Shown here piece after piece: positions 38,415-48,031 of a stretch of DNA of 64,000 bases; within the stretch, counting starts at the first letter, position 1; every line of letters begins with the position of its first letter. Both the position numbers and the translations under genes were made by a program. The notes beneath the pieces were generated by a model. That model made no database searches. It was not told where the DNA came from and was given only the letters and a program-made list of their open reading frames with translations. Source of the stretch: SAR202 cluster bacterium (GTDB taxonomy: Bacteria; Chloroflexota; Dehalococcoidia; Lucifugimonadales; VXLM01); the NCBI GenBank assembly GCA_022448725.1, contig JAKUTR010000003.1, forward strand, positions 72,353 through 136,352, in the 5' to 3' direction.

Positions 38415-38840
38415 TTCCGCCTCCGCGGGGCATACACAACCCGCACAGCCGTAGGGCTTCCAATCACTGCCTACACACTAAACTAGGCTCCAACAAACGA
38501 ACGTCCTGCCCATGAGATGCTGCAGGACGGCCCAAGTGCACAATATAGTGAATTCTTTGCGCTTCAAAAGTCATATTGGACGGTATGAAATTTTACAGCA
38601 GTCCTGTGTCTCTGTCAAAGAATAGCGGCGTGGCATAGGGGCTAAGGGGATCCTTAATGACCCACGGCCATGAAGGTCTTTACGTCACATTGTGTGCCTC
38701 TTACACGATAAGCAACCCATTCCTTTTTACGCTGTCTGATAAAGAACAAACGACGCGATTCCGCTACATAATTCTCCAACCTTAATCGTCTGATTACACT
38801 AAACAGCGCAGTTCACCTAGGGTTGTCTCCATTGTCCCAT
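38415..38840. other. intergenic region, korA upstream side
   Basis: About 425 bases. An 8-bp perfect inverted repeat (38502-38509 and 38522-38529, CGTCCTGC and GCAGGACG) lies about 90 bases before korA and could be an operator. A weak promoter candidate on the minus strand is TTGAAG then TATTGT with a 16-base spacer near 38537-38564. From 38600 to 38840 I see nothing recognisable. Confidence 0.45.
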
Positions 38841-39515
38841 CTAGTCCTGCACTACAAAGCTAAACGCCACGGGGCATACAACAAGGAAAATAAGATCGAA
38901 TGCAGCTAACAGTGGTAGCCAATCGGCAACTCCCAATAAACCGCTACCCTGAAGTACAGCCCCCGTGATCTCTACCGCAGCTATGATTGCGGGGAGGGCG
39001 ATAGGGAAAAAAAGAACCGGCAATAGCACCTCGCGAGCCTTCGTATTTATGGACATTGAGGAGAACACCGTCCCAACTGTCACAACCGCTACAGTCGAAA
39101 GAACTAATATAGGCACCATCTCAATAACCAATAAGGGGAAATTGAATAAAGCAGCGAAAATAGGAAATACAAGAATCTCCACCAACAGCATAAACAATAA
39201 ACTAGAGAGCATCTTCCCGAAAAAAATTGCATCACGGCCGATAGGCGCTATCAATAGAGTACTGATACTACTGTTCTCAGCCTCACTAGAGAAGGATCGA
39301 CTCATACCGAGAATCCCTCCAAACACAAACGAAATCCACAGAACGCCAGGTGCTGTAAGGGCTACTATTTGTGGTGTCGGATCAACAGCAAAGCTAAAAA
39401 CGACAACGACTAGTAGAGAAAAAACTAGAACCGCAACCACTGTATCCTTGGTCCTAAGCTCTAGCAAAGTATCCTTCCAAATGATAGCTGCAATAGGCTT
39501 GATGTATCTTTTCAT
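38841..39515 (-). CDS. ccmB: heme exporter subunit CcmB
   Basis: A 224-residue six-helix membrane subunit of the CcmAB ABC transporter that, with CcmC, works in cytochrome c maturation. Characteristic are 'IIWKDTLLELRTKDTV' at the start, 'GILGMSRSFSSEAENSSIS' and 'LLIAPIGRDAIFFGKMLSSL'. The open frame extends 31 codons upstream into ccmA, but the ATG at 39515 is eight bases after the ccmA stop and matches the family N-terminus. It is separated by about 4 kb from ccmCDE. Confidence 0.93.
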   Translation of the reverse strand: MKRYIKPIAAIIWKDTLLELRTKDTVVAVLVFSLLVVVVFSFAVDPTPQIVALTAPGVLWISFVFGGILGMSRSFSSEAENSSISTLLIAPIGRDAIFFGKMLSSLLFMLLVEILVFPIFAALFNFPLLVIEMVPILVLSTVAVVTVGTVFSSMSINTKAREVLLPVLFFPIALPAIIAAVEITGAVLQGSGLLGVADWLPLLAAFDLIFLVVCPVAFSFVVQD

Positions 39516-39522
39516 ATAATCT

Positions 39523-40245
39523 TCAGTCCCTGTACTGGAAGTAAGCTTCTCGCAAGACAGCTGTGTCAGGAACTGATTCAGTTGAGGACTTATAGACCAC
39601 TCGACCATTGGAAAGAATCACGACCTCATCCGCTAATGAGATGCCGCGTTCAAGATTATGGGTTGTCATGACAACGGACCGTAAAGCTTTGGAATCATCC
39701 TTTATAATTTGGTCAAGGCTACTTAATGCCTGCTGGTCGAGCCCATTCTCTGGTTCGTCCAATAACAAGATGTAAGGGTCGTGTAAAAGGGCTCGGGCGA
39801 TGCTAATCCGTTTCTTCCAACCATGTGAAAGGGTACCTACCCTTTGATAGAGTCGTTTTTGAATTCCCATCTGGTCTGACACTAATTCTATTTTGCGATC
39901 GGCATTATCAAGAACAAATAGTTTGGCTGCCAATTGCAAATTTTCTAGACCGCTAAGTTCATCATACAAAAGGGAATCGTGGGTCACTACACCAATCATG
40001 CGGCGGATAAAGCTGTCCCCAGAACCCAGTTCACTGCCTGCGATCCACACGTTGCCTTTGTCTGGTTTAGCAAGAGTAGCCAATACTCGAATGAGCGTTG
40101 TCTTACCTGAGCCATTTGGTCCGAGTACGGCCAAGATTGTGCCCCACTGCACCTGAAGATCCAGGTTACGAAGCGCAACGCGTCTACCATAAGCTTTATT
40201 GAGACCACGAATGTCGATCGCGGGCCCCTTATCCAGCTGCGTCAT
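39523..40245 (-). CDS. ccmA: heme exporter ATP-binding subunit CcmA
   Basis: A 240-residue ABC ATPase. Walker A is 'GPNGSGKTTL', the signature is 'TLSHGWKKRISIARAL' (LSHGW in place of LSGGQ), Walker B is 'ILLLDEPENGLD' and the H-loop His follows in 'VVMTTHNLERG'. These are CcmA-type features. The track frame starts at a TTG (40290); the ATG at 40245 gives the usual family length. It is followed directly by ccmB and preceded by hrcA, so the order is hrcA-ccmA-ccmB. Confidence 0.92.
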   Translation of the reverse strand: MTQLDKGPAIDIRGLNKAYGRRVALRNLDLQVQWGTILAVLGPNGSGKTTLIRVLATLAKPDKGNVWIAGSELGSGDSFIRRMIGVVTHDSLLYDELSGLENLQLAAKLFVLDNADRKIELVSDQMGIQKRLYQRVGTLSHGWKKRISIARALLHDPYILLLDEPENGLDQQALSSLDQIIKDDSKALRSVVMTTHNLERGISLADEVVILSNGRVVYKSSTESVPDTAVLREAYFQYRD

Positions 40246-40331
40246 GAAGTTAATGCTACTACGAAGACCCTCTGAAGAGAACAGCAACAATACTTCGCAC
40301 AGACCAAAAGTGTACGAGATACCCCTGCAAA

Positions 40332-41363
40332 TTAATTCGTCCCCTGCACGCTTTCGACTAGATCACTCATAAGTTCAACCATCAGCTGAACTCCAGCGAT
40401 TGTTCGATCATATTGCATACGCATGGGCCCCACTGCACCAACAACCCCACTCGCTTCTCCTGGGATCCCATACTGACTTAGAACTAGACTGAGTGGCCTA
40501 AGCCTATCTTCCCGATTTTCATGGCCAATAACGACACGTACCATCGTGCCTTCTGGTGCCTCGTTCAAAACTGCCTGTGCTAAGCTGCCATCTTCAATCG
40601 CTCCCACAATTTCACCCACCGAATCGCTGCTCGTAAACTCGGGTTGCCTGAGAATATTTGAAAGCCCTAGAAGGTAGTATTCAGGTCGGCGAGCAATATC
40701 TTCTTGTTCAAGGATCGCGATTGTCGTTTTAAGGAGGCATTCCTCAATCGAAGAAAGGTGCAGATGGTTGAGACACATTTCATCAGAAGATTTGCCACGC
40801 GAGACATCGTTAAGTTTATTGGCCATCATCTGAACAGCATCTGGGAGAAGCGGCTCTTTGAGACGAACAAACTGTTGTTTGACCCTTCCTTGTTCCAACA
40901 CAACTATCAGAAGAACTTGGTTATCTTGGATACTGACAATCTGCAGATGCCTCACGCGGGATTCGTATGCACGTGGGAACGTAGCGATACCCATATTACC
41001 GACAAGGTTAGCTAACAGGGTTGCTGCGACACTACTCCACTCGTCCATATCCTGTTCAACTTCAACTAACCTGCTACGAATCCGAATCTTTACATCATTC
41101 GGCACTCGATGCATTTGGACAAGTGGCATCGATTCAACGTATAGCCGGTAGGCTTTATCTAGGGGAATCGTGCCGGCGGAAGAGTAGGGGCGCCCCAAGA
41201 AAGATTCTCTTTCAAGCGCCATTATGTCATTACGAATAGTGGCAGGGCTAACACCGAGACTGTGGTTTTGAGACAGTGATTGAGACGCGACTGGCACAGC
41301 ACCGCTGATGTATTCGCTAACTATGAGATTAAGGATGGTCTTCTGCCGTAATGTCAGAACCAT
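40332..41363 (-). CDS. hrcA: heat-inducible transcription repressor HrcA
   Basis: A 343-residue HrcA. The N-terminal winged helix has 'GVSPATIRNDIMALERESFL' and is followed by 'RPYSSAGTIPLDKAYRLYV'. The C-terminal domain has 'SGVVGAVGPMRMQYDRTIAG', where family members usually have 'iGvIGPtrM.Y'. HrcA represses chaperone genes by binding CIRCE elements. No CIRCE element and no groEL or dnaK gene was seen in this window, so its targets are elsewhere. Confidence 0.95.
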   Translation of the reverse strand: MVLTLRQKTILNLIVSEYISGAVPVASQSLSQNHSLGVSPATIRNDIMALERESFLGRPYSSAGTIPLDKAYRLYVESMPLVQMHRVPNDVKIRIRSRLVEVEQDMDEWSSVAATLLANLVGNMGIATFPRAYESRVRHLQIVSIQDNQVLLIVVLEQGRVKQQFVRLKEPLLPDAVQMMANKLNDVSRGKSSDEMCLNHLHLSSIEECLLKTTIAILEQEDIARRPEYYLLGLSNILRQPEFTSSDSVGEIVGAIEDGSLAQAVLNEAPEGTMVRVVIGHENREDRLRPLSLVLSQYGIPGEASGVVGAVGPMRMQYDRTIAGVQLMVELMSDLVESVQGTN

Positions 41364-41467
41364 CGCACCACCATTGAGGGCCTCTGAATTCGGGAGTGAA
41401 TGGAATGTAGCACCAGCGTAAGACAGGTGTCAAGAACCTTAATTCAGGAAGATAGAGCTCACATGAT

Positions 41468-42781
41468 CTATCGACGTCGGCGCCAGCTCCGGATCCCGAA
41501 CACCATTGCAAGCGGTGCTATCAGCATCAGAGTATTTGTCACACCAGCAGCCGCAGAAACAGGCCGCTGAGTCGAGCAGAGTCCTCCTGCTGGCTCTTGG
41601 GTAGGTGTCGGAATCACCGCCTCCACCGTTGGCTCTGATGTAGCAGTCGGTGCCACCGTAGGCCGGGCAGTGGGGACTGAGATTGTAGGCAGGGGGGTAA
41701 TCGTTGGTCGTAATGTTGGGACTGAGGTAGGAACAAGCACGGTCGGCGTCGCCATGGGAGTGTCGGTAGGCACCGGCGTCGGGGTAAAACTTGGAGTAGG
41801 CGATGGAACAACTGTATGTGTCGCCGTAGGTGTAGGTATAGGTGTCTGAGTAGGGGTATTAGTTGGTGTGTTCGTAGGTGTGTTCGTAGGTGTAGGCACT
41901 GGAGTTGGGAATCCAATGAAAATCACGTCGAATTGCGGGTTAAATTCACCGCTGACATACGTCTTAGTCGTCGCTGATGCAAATCCATTGAGGAAGAATT
42001 CGATCGGATGACCTATAAGAGCGACATCATTAGGCGCTATAACTAAATTCCGGTATGTCTCGCCGACTATAACTCCAGGAGTGGATTGGTACGAGCCTAC
42101 GTGAGCAGTTAAAACTGCTCCAGAGGGTACCGATCCACCTGCGATAATTATCTGCCCTGAGTAAACCGCAGGGCTCGCGACAGACGGAGTTGGTGTTGCA
42201 ACAAGAGTAGCGGTTGGTATAGGCGTTGCCGTTGGTATAGGCGTTGCCGTTGGTATAGGCGTTATGGTCGGCACAAGGGTAGGCGTGGGTGTTGGAATTG
42301 GCAAATTTGGAAAAGTGAGATCCGTATATGGCTGGCCAGCGATGCCATTTTTGAAAAGACTTGTAGCCGGGGCTCCACTATAAATATACGTGTCGACTTG
42401 ATCGGCTGCAGTTCCATCGATTAGGTGGAAGGTTATTTGCAAGCGATTGTAGTTAGTACTCGGGGCGCCCAGCGCCAAGCCGTAGTACCTACCATCTTTC
42501 GTTATAGCCGACTTGGGAGGGCACTTCCAAGAAGCCGAGTCACCAACCCGCGCAAAGATTTCAATCCCGTCAGGGGCTGGCGATCCAGCTACCGTTACAG
42601 ATCCACCAAATAGCATCGGGAAACCAGGAACTCCTTGTTCTTCAATGTTGCAAATAACAGGAGTCGCCGTAGGTTCGGGGGTTTCCGCGTAAGCCACAGG
42701 AATCATCAATTGCAGCCCGATAGCCACCAAAACCAGGAGCCCGATTCGTGCCAGAAATATTTTTCTAAAACTATTTAGCAT
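41468..42781 (-). CDS. cell-surface protein with Thr/Pro-rich stalk
   Basis: A 437-residue exported protein with a signal peptide (~1-32, ending 'PVAYA'). Two similar beta domains follow: 'GGSVTVAGSPAPDGIEIFAR' and 'GQIIIAGGSVPSGAVLTAHV'. Each is followed by a low-complexity Thr/Pro segment ('PTATPIPTATPIPTAT' near 180; a longer one at ~293-405). The C-terminus is one hydrophobic helix plus Arg-rich end ('LIAPLAMVFGIRSWRRRR'), a membrane anchor or possible sorting signal. The repeats are carried by DNA repeats such as 42213-42263. It lies 97 bases beyond the S-layer-like gene on the same strand but past its terminator. A function in envelope architecture is inferred. Confidence 0.75.
   Translation of the reverse strand: MLNSFRKIFLARIGLLVLVAIGLQLMIPVAYAETPEPTATPVICNIEEQGVPGFPMLFGGSVTVAGSPAPDGIEIFARVGDSASWKCPPKSAITKDGRYYGLALGAPSTNYNRLQITFHLIDGTAADQVDTYIYSGAPATSLFKNGIAGQPYTDLTFPNLPIPTPTPTLVPTITPIPTATPIPTATPIPTATLVATPTPSVASPAVYSGQIIIAGGSVPSGAVLTAHVGSYQSTPGVIVGETYRNLVIAPNDVALIGHPIEFFLNGFASATTKTYVSGEFNPQFDVIFIGFPTPVPTPTNTPTNTPTNTPTQTPIPTPTATHTVVPSPTPSFTPTPVPTDTPMATPTVLVPTSVPTLRPTITPLPTISVPTARPTVAPTATSEPTVEAVIPTPTQEPAGGLCSTQRPVSAAAGVTNTLMLIAPLAMVFGIRSWRRRR
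42213..42263. repeat. 18-bp coding tandem repeat, about 2.8 copies
   Basis: The 18-base unit GTTGGTATAGGCGTTGCC repeats at 42213-42230 and 42231-42248, with a partial third copy to 42263. It encodes the Pro-Ile-Pro-Thr-Ala-Thr stalk repeats of the surface protein. Such repeats are prone to copy-number change. Confidence 0.85.
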
Positions 42782-42792
42782 GTGGAATCACT

Positions 42793-42832
42793 AAAAAAGA
42801 CCTCCCTCCCCGAGTTATGAGGAGGGAGGTCT
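42793..42832 (-). terminator. intrinsic terminator of the S-layer-like gene
   Basis: A perfect 12-bp stem (42798-42809 paired with 42821-42832, AGACCTCCCTCC / GGAGGGAGGTCT) with an 11-base loop. On the minus strand it is followed by six T (42793-42798). It begins about 47 bases after the stop of the 987-residue surface protein. This is the clearest Rho-independent terminator in the window. Confidence 0.92.
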
Positions 42833-42878
42833 CTACTAAAAGCCTCTAAATCCTATCTATACCTATGTGACTATCAAA

Positions 42879-45842
42879 CTACGGTACGAGCACGGTTGCG
42901 GCGGCCATATAGACCCAGTAACCGCGACCAACCCTGTACTCACCTTCACCGACATCTAGTGTGTCGCCGTCGCTGTTACCGTCAGCGGCCGCAGCTGGTA
43001 CATTCGCCCATCGGTCGTTAAAGATATCCCACTCATAGGCCCTGCGAGGTGCAGTGCCGATGTAGGCGGAGCCTATACCCATGCCGCCATCGAATACCTT
43101 CGTACCAGTCACGTCGAGGACAGGAATCAAGTTCCAGCCAGCGACTAAGTTAACTGTCGGCAACTGCGAAGCTGTTCCAGCGCCCAAAGTCTGTAGGGAG
43201 ATCTTCAGAGCGTCGAACGAGTCCGTGTATACCCAGTAGGCCCTGCCTGAACTAAGCGTCGTGAGCGTACCAGCAAAAGCGGTACCTGCACTCGGGCGGG
43301 TAGCAGTTAGCCAACCACCGGCCGCGCTCGGGTCGTACGTCAAGACGATACTGGCCTTGTGAGTCAACGCAATCGCATCATTAATCGCAGGCGTCTTAGG
43401 CTCGCCCGGTAGGGATACGAGGTTCCAGCCAGGGCTAAGCGTCAGCGAGAATGCCGCGCGCTCCTTGACCGTGAACTTCTGTTCCACGTCCCGAGTGTTA
43501 CCAGCGTCGTCCGCACCAGTGATCTTAAGGGTGTGCTCAGCCAACGTAAGGTTACGAGCGGACAGCAGGAACTTGCCATCATTTACTCGCAAGACGTCAG
43601 CAGACACATCCACGCCATCCAATGTAATCGTGTTGAGCGTCACCTTGTTATGGGTGTCCGTATCAACCGTCTGGGTGCCGTCGTTCCTAGGTGGAGTTGC
43701 TCCACTGGCGGTACCCGAAACCCCGTACTCAGTACCCTCAGTCGTCCAGTCAATCGTTATGAACGGGTTCTGCGTATAGACGCTAGCCGGTACGTTACCG
43801 CCCGGGAAGCTCAGGGTCGGGGCAGGGATCGCATTGTCAATCTCGAATAAGATTGCGCCAGCGTCATCATGCGCTGCTACACCTGAGGTAGCCGTGTTGT
43901 TCGTAGTGTCCGTAGAGCTAACCTGGACGTTGAACGAGTTCGGTGCACCAGTATTAGCGGTGGAAGCCGCTGTATACACGGAGCGGAACAGGTTCGTACC
44001 GACCAAGCTAGGTACCGTCAACTGGGCTCCCGTACCAACAGCGTTAACAGTAACGGTCGGTGCGGTCAGCAGAGCCTCGTCAGACTGTACATCAATCGTC
44101 ATTTTCGCCTTGTCAAGCTTCGTGCTCGGGCTAATTGTGACCGTAACAGTCGGAGCAATTCCGTCTACTGCAGCTGCAACGCTCAGTCCACCTTGGACGG
44201 TGTTACCAGCCCTGTCACCAACTGCGCTTACGACCTCAACCTTGGGCTTCGCGTCGGACGCCTGCTTTGCGACCTTAAGGAATACGCTCTTACCCTTCGT
44301 AGCGCCAGCAACCCACTTAACTTCTGCAGGGGCCACGCCAGCAACCTTAAAGTCGCTGGTTGCGAGTGTCGTGCCGTCCAACTCTTCGTTGAACTTCAGG
44401 TGGACCCATAGGGGATCCGCCTTCGAAGAATCTGTAATTATTGCGTTAGCAGCATCCAGGTATTGACCGGTTACAGCGGCGTTGGAGCTAGCCAGCGCAG
44501 GAGCATCCGTGTCAACTCTGATTTCCTGGTTCTTTCTAGGGGTAATGGCGGCGTCCTGGTCACTACTCGCCACGTTACCAGCCTTGTCAGCTGCGGTCAC
44601 GAACCAACCGACCGAGTGAGTACCAGTACCAAGGTTGCTCAACTGGCTCTCAATCCTGTAACCACCGGAAATTGCGGTGGCGACGACGGCTGTTGTCGTC
44701 ACAGTGGTCGCGCTGTTTCCATCGGTCTGTAGGTTCACGCCTGCAGAGGTTGTCGCGTACTGGACCGAGAAGGTCAGTGCTGTGTTATCAACGCCAGCGT
44801 CGGCGTCAGTAATCTCAGCAATCAGTCGCGTACTCTGGGTTCGCGTTGCCGCGTTATGGGTTGGCGAAACAATCGTTATGCTCGGCTTTGTCGTCTCAAC
44901 GGTGGCGCTAGCCGTTCGGGCCGTGCCAGCATCGTCATACGTAACGGTGATTAGTGCACCCGTTACCGTGGCGATCGTCGGGCGAACAAGGCCCTGCGGG
45001 AACGCATTCAGCGCGACTGTGGTTGATGCGGCGGTTGCTGCGTCGGTGTAATCACCGTCGCCATTGTAGTCCGTAAGTAGTATTGCGGACTCAGCTGCCG
45101 TTGTGGTGACACCGGCATCCGTGGCATCGCCGTCGCCGTTCAGGTCTATACCGAGATTCGCTTCATCAATACCCTCGCCTGAACAAGGAGAGACGGTCTT
45201 ACAACCTATTGGCGAAGTGGTCGACGTGGTCGCCAATGTCTTAAAGGTACCGGTGAATATACCAGTGTTTGCTCCAGTCTCACGCACCGTCAAATTAAAG
45301 CCGGTGGTGTCCTGGGTGCTAGCGATCTTTACCGTAGCATGCTGGATAGCAGGTGCCGTGTAGGTCAGCTTAAAGTTGAAGGCTGACGCCGTGGTAACTG
45401 ACGCGTGTGTATTGCGGACAGTTACGATGCCGTCGTCGGCATCAACGGCCCAGACTTCCCAGGTGCCTATCCTCGTAGAGAGGACCGCGCTCGTCGTCAT
45501 GACGCGAACGTCTGCCGCATTCACGACTCCGTCAGCGTTGGCATCCATTATGGGGACGTTCTTCACCTTAACTTCTTTATCGCTCGCTGAACCTACAACG
45601 TTCTGCGCCGCGACTGCATAGGTGACATTGGACCTGTCTGACGTCTCGGTCGTCGAGACTCCAGTATTAAGGTCTGCGTCCGTCAAGGTAACCTGGATCG
45701 TGCCACCAGGGGTAGTAATGTAGCTCTTGTCAAGCGCTACCGTACCCGCGACAGCGGACCCTGACGCAGTCGTCAATAGATACATAGCCGTCAACAGTGT
45801 CAACGCTATTGCGATTGGGAGAAACTTAACCATGCTTTTCAC
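42879..45842 (-). CDS. giant exported surface-layer-like protein with Ig-like domains
   Basis: A 987-residue secreted protein. The GTG start has an ideal GGGGG six bases upstream. An N-terminal signal peptide (~1-33) is followed by 'GTVALDKSYITTPGGTIQVT'. Dockerin/EF-hand-like segments ('DANADGVVNAADV', 'DLNGDGDATDAG', 'DYNGDGDYTDAAT') suggest Ca2+ binding. Several beta-sandwich (bacterial Ig-like) repeats follow, rich in Thr, Ala and Val with very few Cys. The C-terminal part has 'FSLTLSPGWNLVSLPG' and 'NLVAGWNLIPVLD', duplicated modules common in Chloroflexota surface proteins. It appears more GC-biased at third positions than its neighbours. With a strong promoter and terminator it is probably an abundant S-layer or cell-wall protein. 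Confidence 0.85.
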   Translation of the reverse strand: MKSMVKFLPIAIALTLLTAMYLLTTASGSAVAGTVALDKSYITTPGGTIQVTLTDADLNTGVSTTETSDRSNVTYAVAAQNVVGSASDKEVKVKNVPIMDANADGVVNAADVRVMTTSAVLSTRIGTWEVWAVDADDGIVTVRNTHASVTTASAFNFKLTYTAPAIQHATVKIASTQDTTGFNLTVRETGANTGIFTGTFKTLATTSTTSPIGCKTVSPCSGEGIDEANLGIDLNGDGDATDAGVTTTAAESAILLTDYNGDGDYTDAATAASTTVALNAFPQGLVRPTIATVTGALITVTYDDAGTARTASATVETTKPSITIVSPTHNAATRTQSTRLIAEITDADAGVDNTALTFSVQYATTSAGVNLQTDGNSATTVTTTAVVATAISGGYRIESQLSNLGTGTHSVGWFVTAADKAGNVASSDQDAAITPRKNQEIRVDTDAPALASSNAAVTGQYLDAANAIITDSSKADPLWVHLKFNEELDGTTLATSDFKVAGVAPAEVKWVAGATKGKSVFLKVAKQASDAKPKVEVVSAVGDRAGNTVQGGLSVAAAVDGIAPTVTVTISPSTKLDKAKMTIDVQSDEALLTAPTVTVNAVGTGAQLTVPSLVGTNLFRSVYTAASTANTGAPNSFNVQVSSTDTTNNTATSGVAAHDDAGAILFEIDNAIPAPTLSFPGGNVPASVYTQNPFITIDWTTEGTEYGVSGTASGATPPRNDGTQTVDTDTHNKVTLNTITLDGVDVSADVLRVNDGKFLLSARNLTLAEHTLKITGADDAGNTRDVEQKFTVKERAAFSLTLSPGWNLVSLPGEPKTPAINDAIALTHKASIVLTYDPSAAGGWLTATRPSAGTAFAGTLTTLSSGRAYWVYTDSFDALKISLQTLGAGTASQLPTVNLVAGWNLIPVLDVTGTKVFDGGMGIGSAYIGTAPRRAYEWDIFNDRWANVPAAAADGNSDGDTLDVGEGEYRVGRGYWVYMAAATVLVP

Positions 45843-46023
45843 TATCTGCCCCCTTAGTTCCTAATCTAACTTACTAAATTTTGTCGCTACTATCCCGAAA
45901 AACACAAGAAAAGAGCGAGACGCTGTCGGTCGCTAACTCCGCTCTCAGTACGTATGTATTTATGCGCTTATCCAGTTCAGTTACCTTGCTGACCGACCGA
46001 GCACATATGCCAGGTCGCCTAAA

Positions 46024-46052
46024 TTTTTACACCTTTTTTTGTACGATGTCAA
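46024..46052 (-). promoter_or_regulatory. candidate promoter of the S-layer-like gene
   Basis: On the minus strand TTGACA (46047-46052) is followed after 17 bases by TAAAAA (46024-46029). The -35 is perfect and the -10 weak. It would give a leader of about 180 bases, consistent with a long, stable mRNA leader on an abundant envelope protein. Confidence 0.55.
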
Positions 46053-46343
46053 GACATATCCGGTCTTATACATAGCAGTTCCGCCCCAAGTGGAGGCGGT
46101 CCTTACTAGTTGAATATCGAGTTACCGTTGTCTGTCTTGTCCATTTAGGGATGTAAGCATCCTCACAAACCATGCCCAACTATATAGTAGGCTACTCTCC
46201 ATTGTCAATAAGAGTTCGGCAGTCTGTTCGCTAGGTTTTTGACTTGCTTGTACCCTTCCAAGAGACCTGAAAAGCCGTTGCCCATAATTTCATGGCCCAG
46301 GGTAAAGAATCCAGTCCGTAGAGTAAATGAATAAGTAAAGGTC

Positions 46344-46358
46344 CGCGCGTAGCGCGCG
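46344..46358 (-). terminator. GC-only hairpin downstream of rho
   Basis: CGCGCG at 46344-46349 and 46353-46358 form a six-base stem with a three-base loop, 24 bases past the rho stop. There is no T-run. It may slow polymerase or protect the 3' end; its role is uncertain. Confidence 0.35.
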
Positions 46359-46381
46359 CGCGAGCTCCACATCCCTATAGC

Positions 46382-47644
46382 CTATTCCTTACCAAGCGTG
46401 GATAAGAATTCTTGATTATCTTTGGTCCTGACAAGCCGCTCGAGAACTTTTTCAGTTGCTTCAGCTGAGAATTTTTCATCATTACTAATAATCGCCACCA
46501 TCCTACGTAGCAACCACACCTGACGCAGAGTTTCTTCGTCAAGCAAAAGCTCTTCTCTCCGTGTGCCGCTCTTGGGAATATCAATCGAAGGGAAGACCCG
46601 CTTCTCGGATAGTCTCCGATCCAGGTGCACCTCCATGTTGCCGGTGCCTTTGAATTCCTCATAAACAACATCGTCCATTCGACTGCCAGTATCGACCAAA
46701 CATGCGGCAAGGATCGTCAAACTACCGCCATCCTCCACCTTACGAGCAGCTCCAAAAAATTTCTTCGGTGGGTAAAGTGCCACCGGATCCATACCTCCAG
46801 AAAGAGTCCTACCACTCGATGGTACGGCTAGGTTATAAGCTCTGGTAAGTCGAGTCAGACTATCTAGAAGAATACATACATCTTTACCAGCCTCGACCAA
46901 GCGCTTGGCCCTCTCAAGAACCAATTCGGCCACCCGGCAATGATCCTCCACGGGTTCATCAAAGGTTGACCCATAAACCTCACCTTCTACTGACCGAGTC
47001 ATATCGGTGACTTCTTCGGGCCGCTCTCCTATAAGTGCGACCATTAGCTGAATGTCAGGTGAGTTGGCAGTGATACCATTTGCGATCTGCTTAAGGAAGG
47101 TCGTTTTCCCTGCCTTGGGTGGCGACACTATTAGACCACGCTGACCGCGACCTATTGGTGCGATCATATCAATTAGTCGAGTGGACAAACCCTTCTTAGT
47201 CGTTTCAAGCTTGATCTGCTCTATCGGAGAGATGGGCGTGAGTTTCTCGAAGTGGGGACGGTTTCGCACCTGCTCCGGATCCAAGCCATTAACTGACTCA
47301 ACCCTGACCAATCCAAAATAGCGCTCCCCTTCCTTGGGAGGCCTGATCTGACCCGAGACTTGGTCTCCTGCCCTGAGACTAAAACGCCGGATCTGCGATT
47401 GAGAAACGTAGACGTCACTGCCATTCGAAACCTGGCCTTGCGGTTTCAAAAACCCATAACCATCATTTGTGATCGAGAGTACCCCGCTAACCTGTAGATC
47501 CCCATTCTTTTCGGCATGTGCCTGCAGAATCTTAACCATTAAGGATCGTCGTCTCGGCCTAGCACCATTTTCAAAAGCGCCAAGCTCTTTTGCTATGTCT
47601 AATAGTTCGTCGTCTGATTTTTCTTCTAGTTCAGCAATATCCAT
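46382..47644 (-). CDS. rho: transcription termination factor Rho
   Basis: A 420-residue Rho hexamer subunit. The N-terminal RNA-binding (cold-shock-like) domain has '[19 protein letters not shown]' around residues 52-70. Walker A is 'SPPKAGKTT' with Lys180, Walker B '[17 protein letters not shown]', the Q-loop region '[20 protein letters not shown]', and the R-loop region '[20 protein letters not shown]'. Rho terminates untranslated transcripts. Its presence is relevant to the many hairpins without T-runs in this window. Confidence 0.97.
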   Translation of the reverse strand: MDIAELEEKSDDELLDIAKELGAFENGARPRRRSLMVKILQAHAEKNGDLQVSGVLSITNDGYGFLKPQGQVSNGSDVYVSQSQIRRFSLRAGDQVSGQIRPPKEGERYFGLVRVESVNGLDPEQVRNRPHFEKLTPISPIEQIKLETTKKGLSTRLIDMIAPIGRGQRGLIVSPPKAGKTTFLKQIANGITANSPDIQLMVALIGERPEEVTDMTRSVEGEVYGSTFDEPVEDHCRVAELVLERAKRLVEAGKDVCILLDSLTRLTRAYNLAVPSSGRTLSGGMDPVALYPPKKFFGAARKVEDGGSLTILAACLVDTGSRMDDVVYEEFKGTGNMEVHLDRRLSEKRVFPSIDIPKSGTRREELLLDEETLRQVWLLRRMVAIISNDEKFSAEATEKVLERLVRTKDNQEFLSTLGKE

Positions 47645-48031
47645 GTATACCTCGAAGTCTATATATATATATTTAGATTAAACTCGTGTCACTCGTTCGG
47701 ATTCTGGTGATGTTATGCCTACCTTAAGATGGCTGTGTTTGGGTATACGAAAAGCAAGTTGGGGAATCATACGGTGAGTGGTGAAAAGGAGGGGAAGCCG
47801 AAGCTCGTGCTAAAGCAACTTAGAAGAGATTAGAGATTTTCCTATTCAATTGAGTTAATTAAACTGCTTTTATAAGAAAGAAGTAACCAAAGCGCTCATC
47901 CAGTGCTCTCCAGCAGTACTTTAAGCCGTTAACGAAACCGCTAAGCGCGCAATCCCGTTAGGGAAATTGTGGATGAAGAGCGAACGAATCGACGTGGGAA
48001 TCCTACCATACACATACACGTTTGTCCAGTC
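47645..48031. other. intergenic region between rho and pyrG
   Basis: About 390 bases without an ORF that looks like a gene. An AT run (TATATATATATTTAG near 47661-47675) lies just before rho and may hold its promoter. I tested both strands by eye for SRP RNA, RNase P RNA and tmRNA consensus elements and saw none. The rest is unremarkable. Confidence 0.5.

Larger units (their letters stand above)
45843..46381. other. intergenic region between the surface-layer gene and rho
   Basis: About 540 bases without a gene. It holds the probable leader and promoter of the surface gene (45843-46052), a short inverted repeat around 46080-46100 (CCGCC and GGCGG), and a GC-only palindrome at 46344-46358 (CGCGCG-TAG-CGCGCG) just downstream of rho. 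The rest is AT-rich without recognisable features. Confidence 0.6.

Noticed and set aside
42213-42263. CRISPR-like or regulatory tandem repeat
   Set aside because: The repeat unit is 18 bases without spacers and lies in frame within a Thr/Pro-rich stalk.
47645-48031. Non-coding RNA such as SRP, RNase P or tmRNA
   Set aside because: None of their conserved core sequences could be found on either strand.
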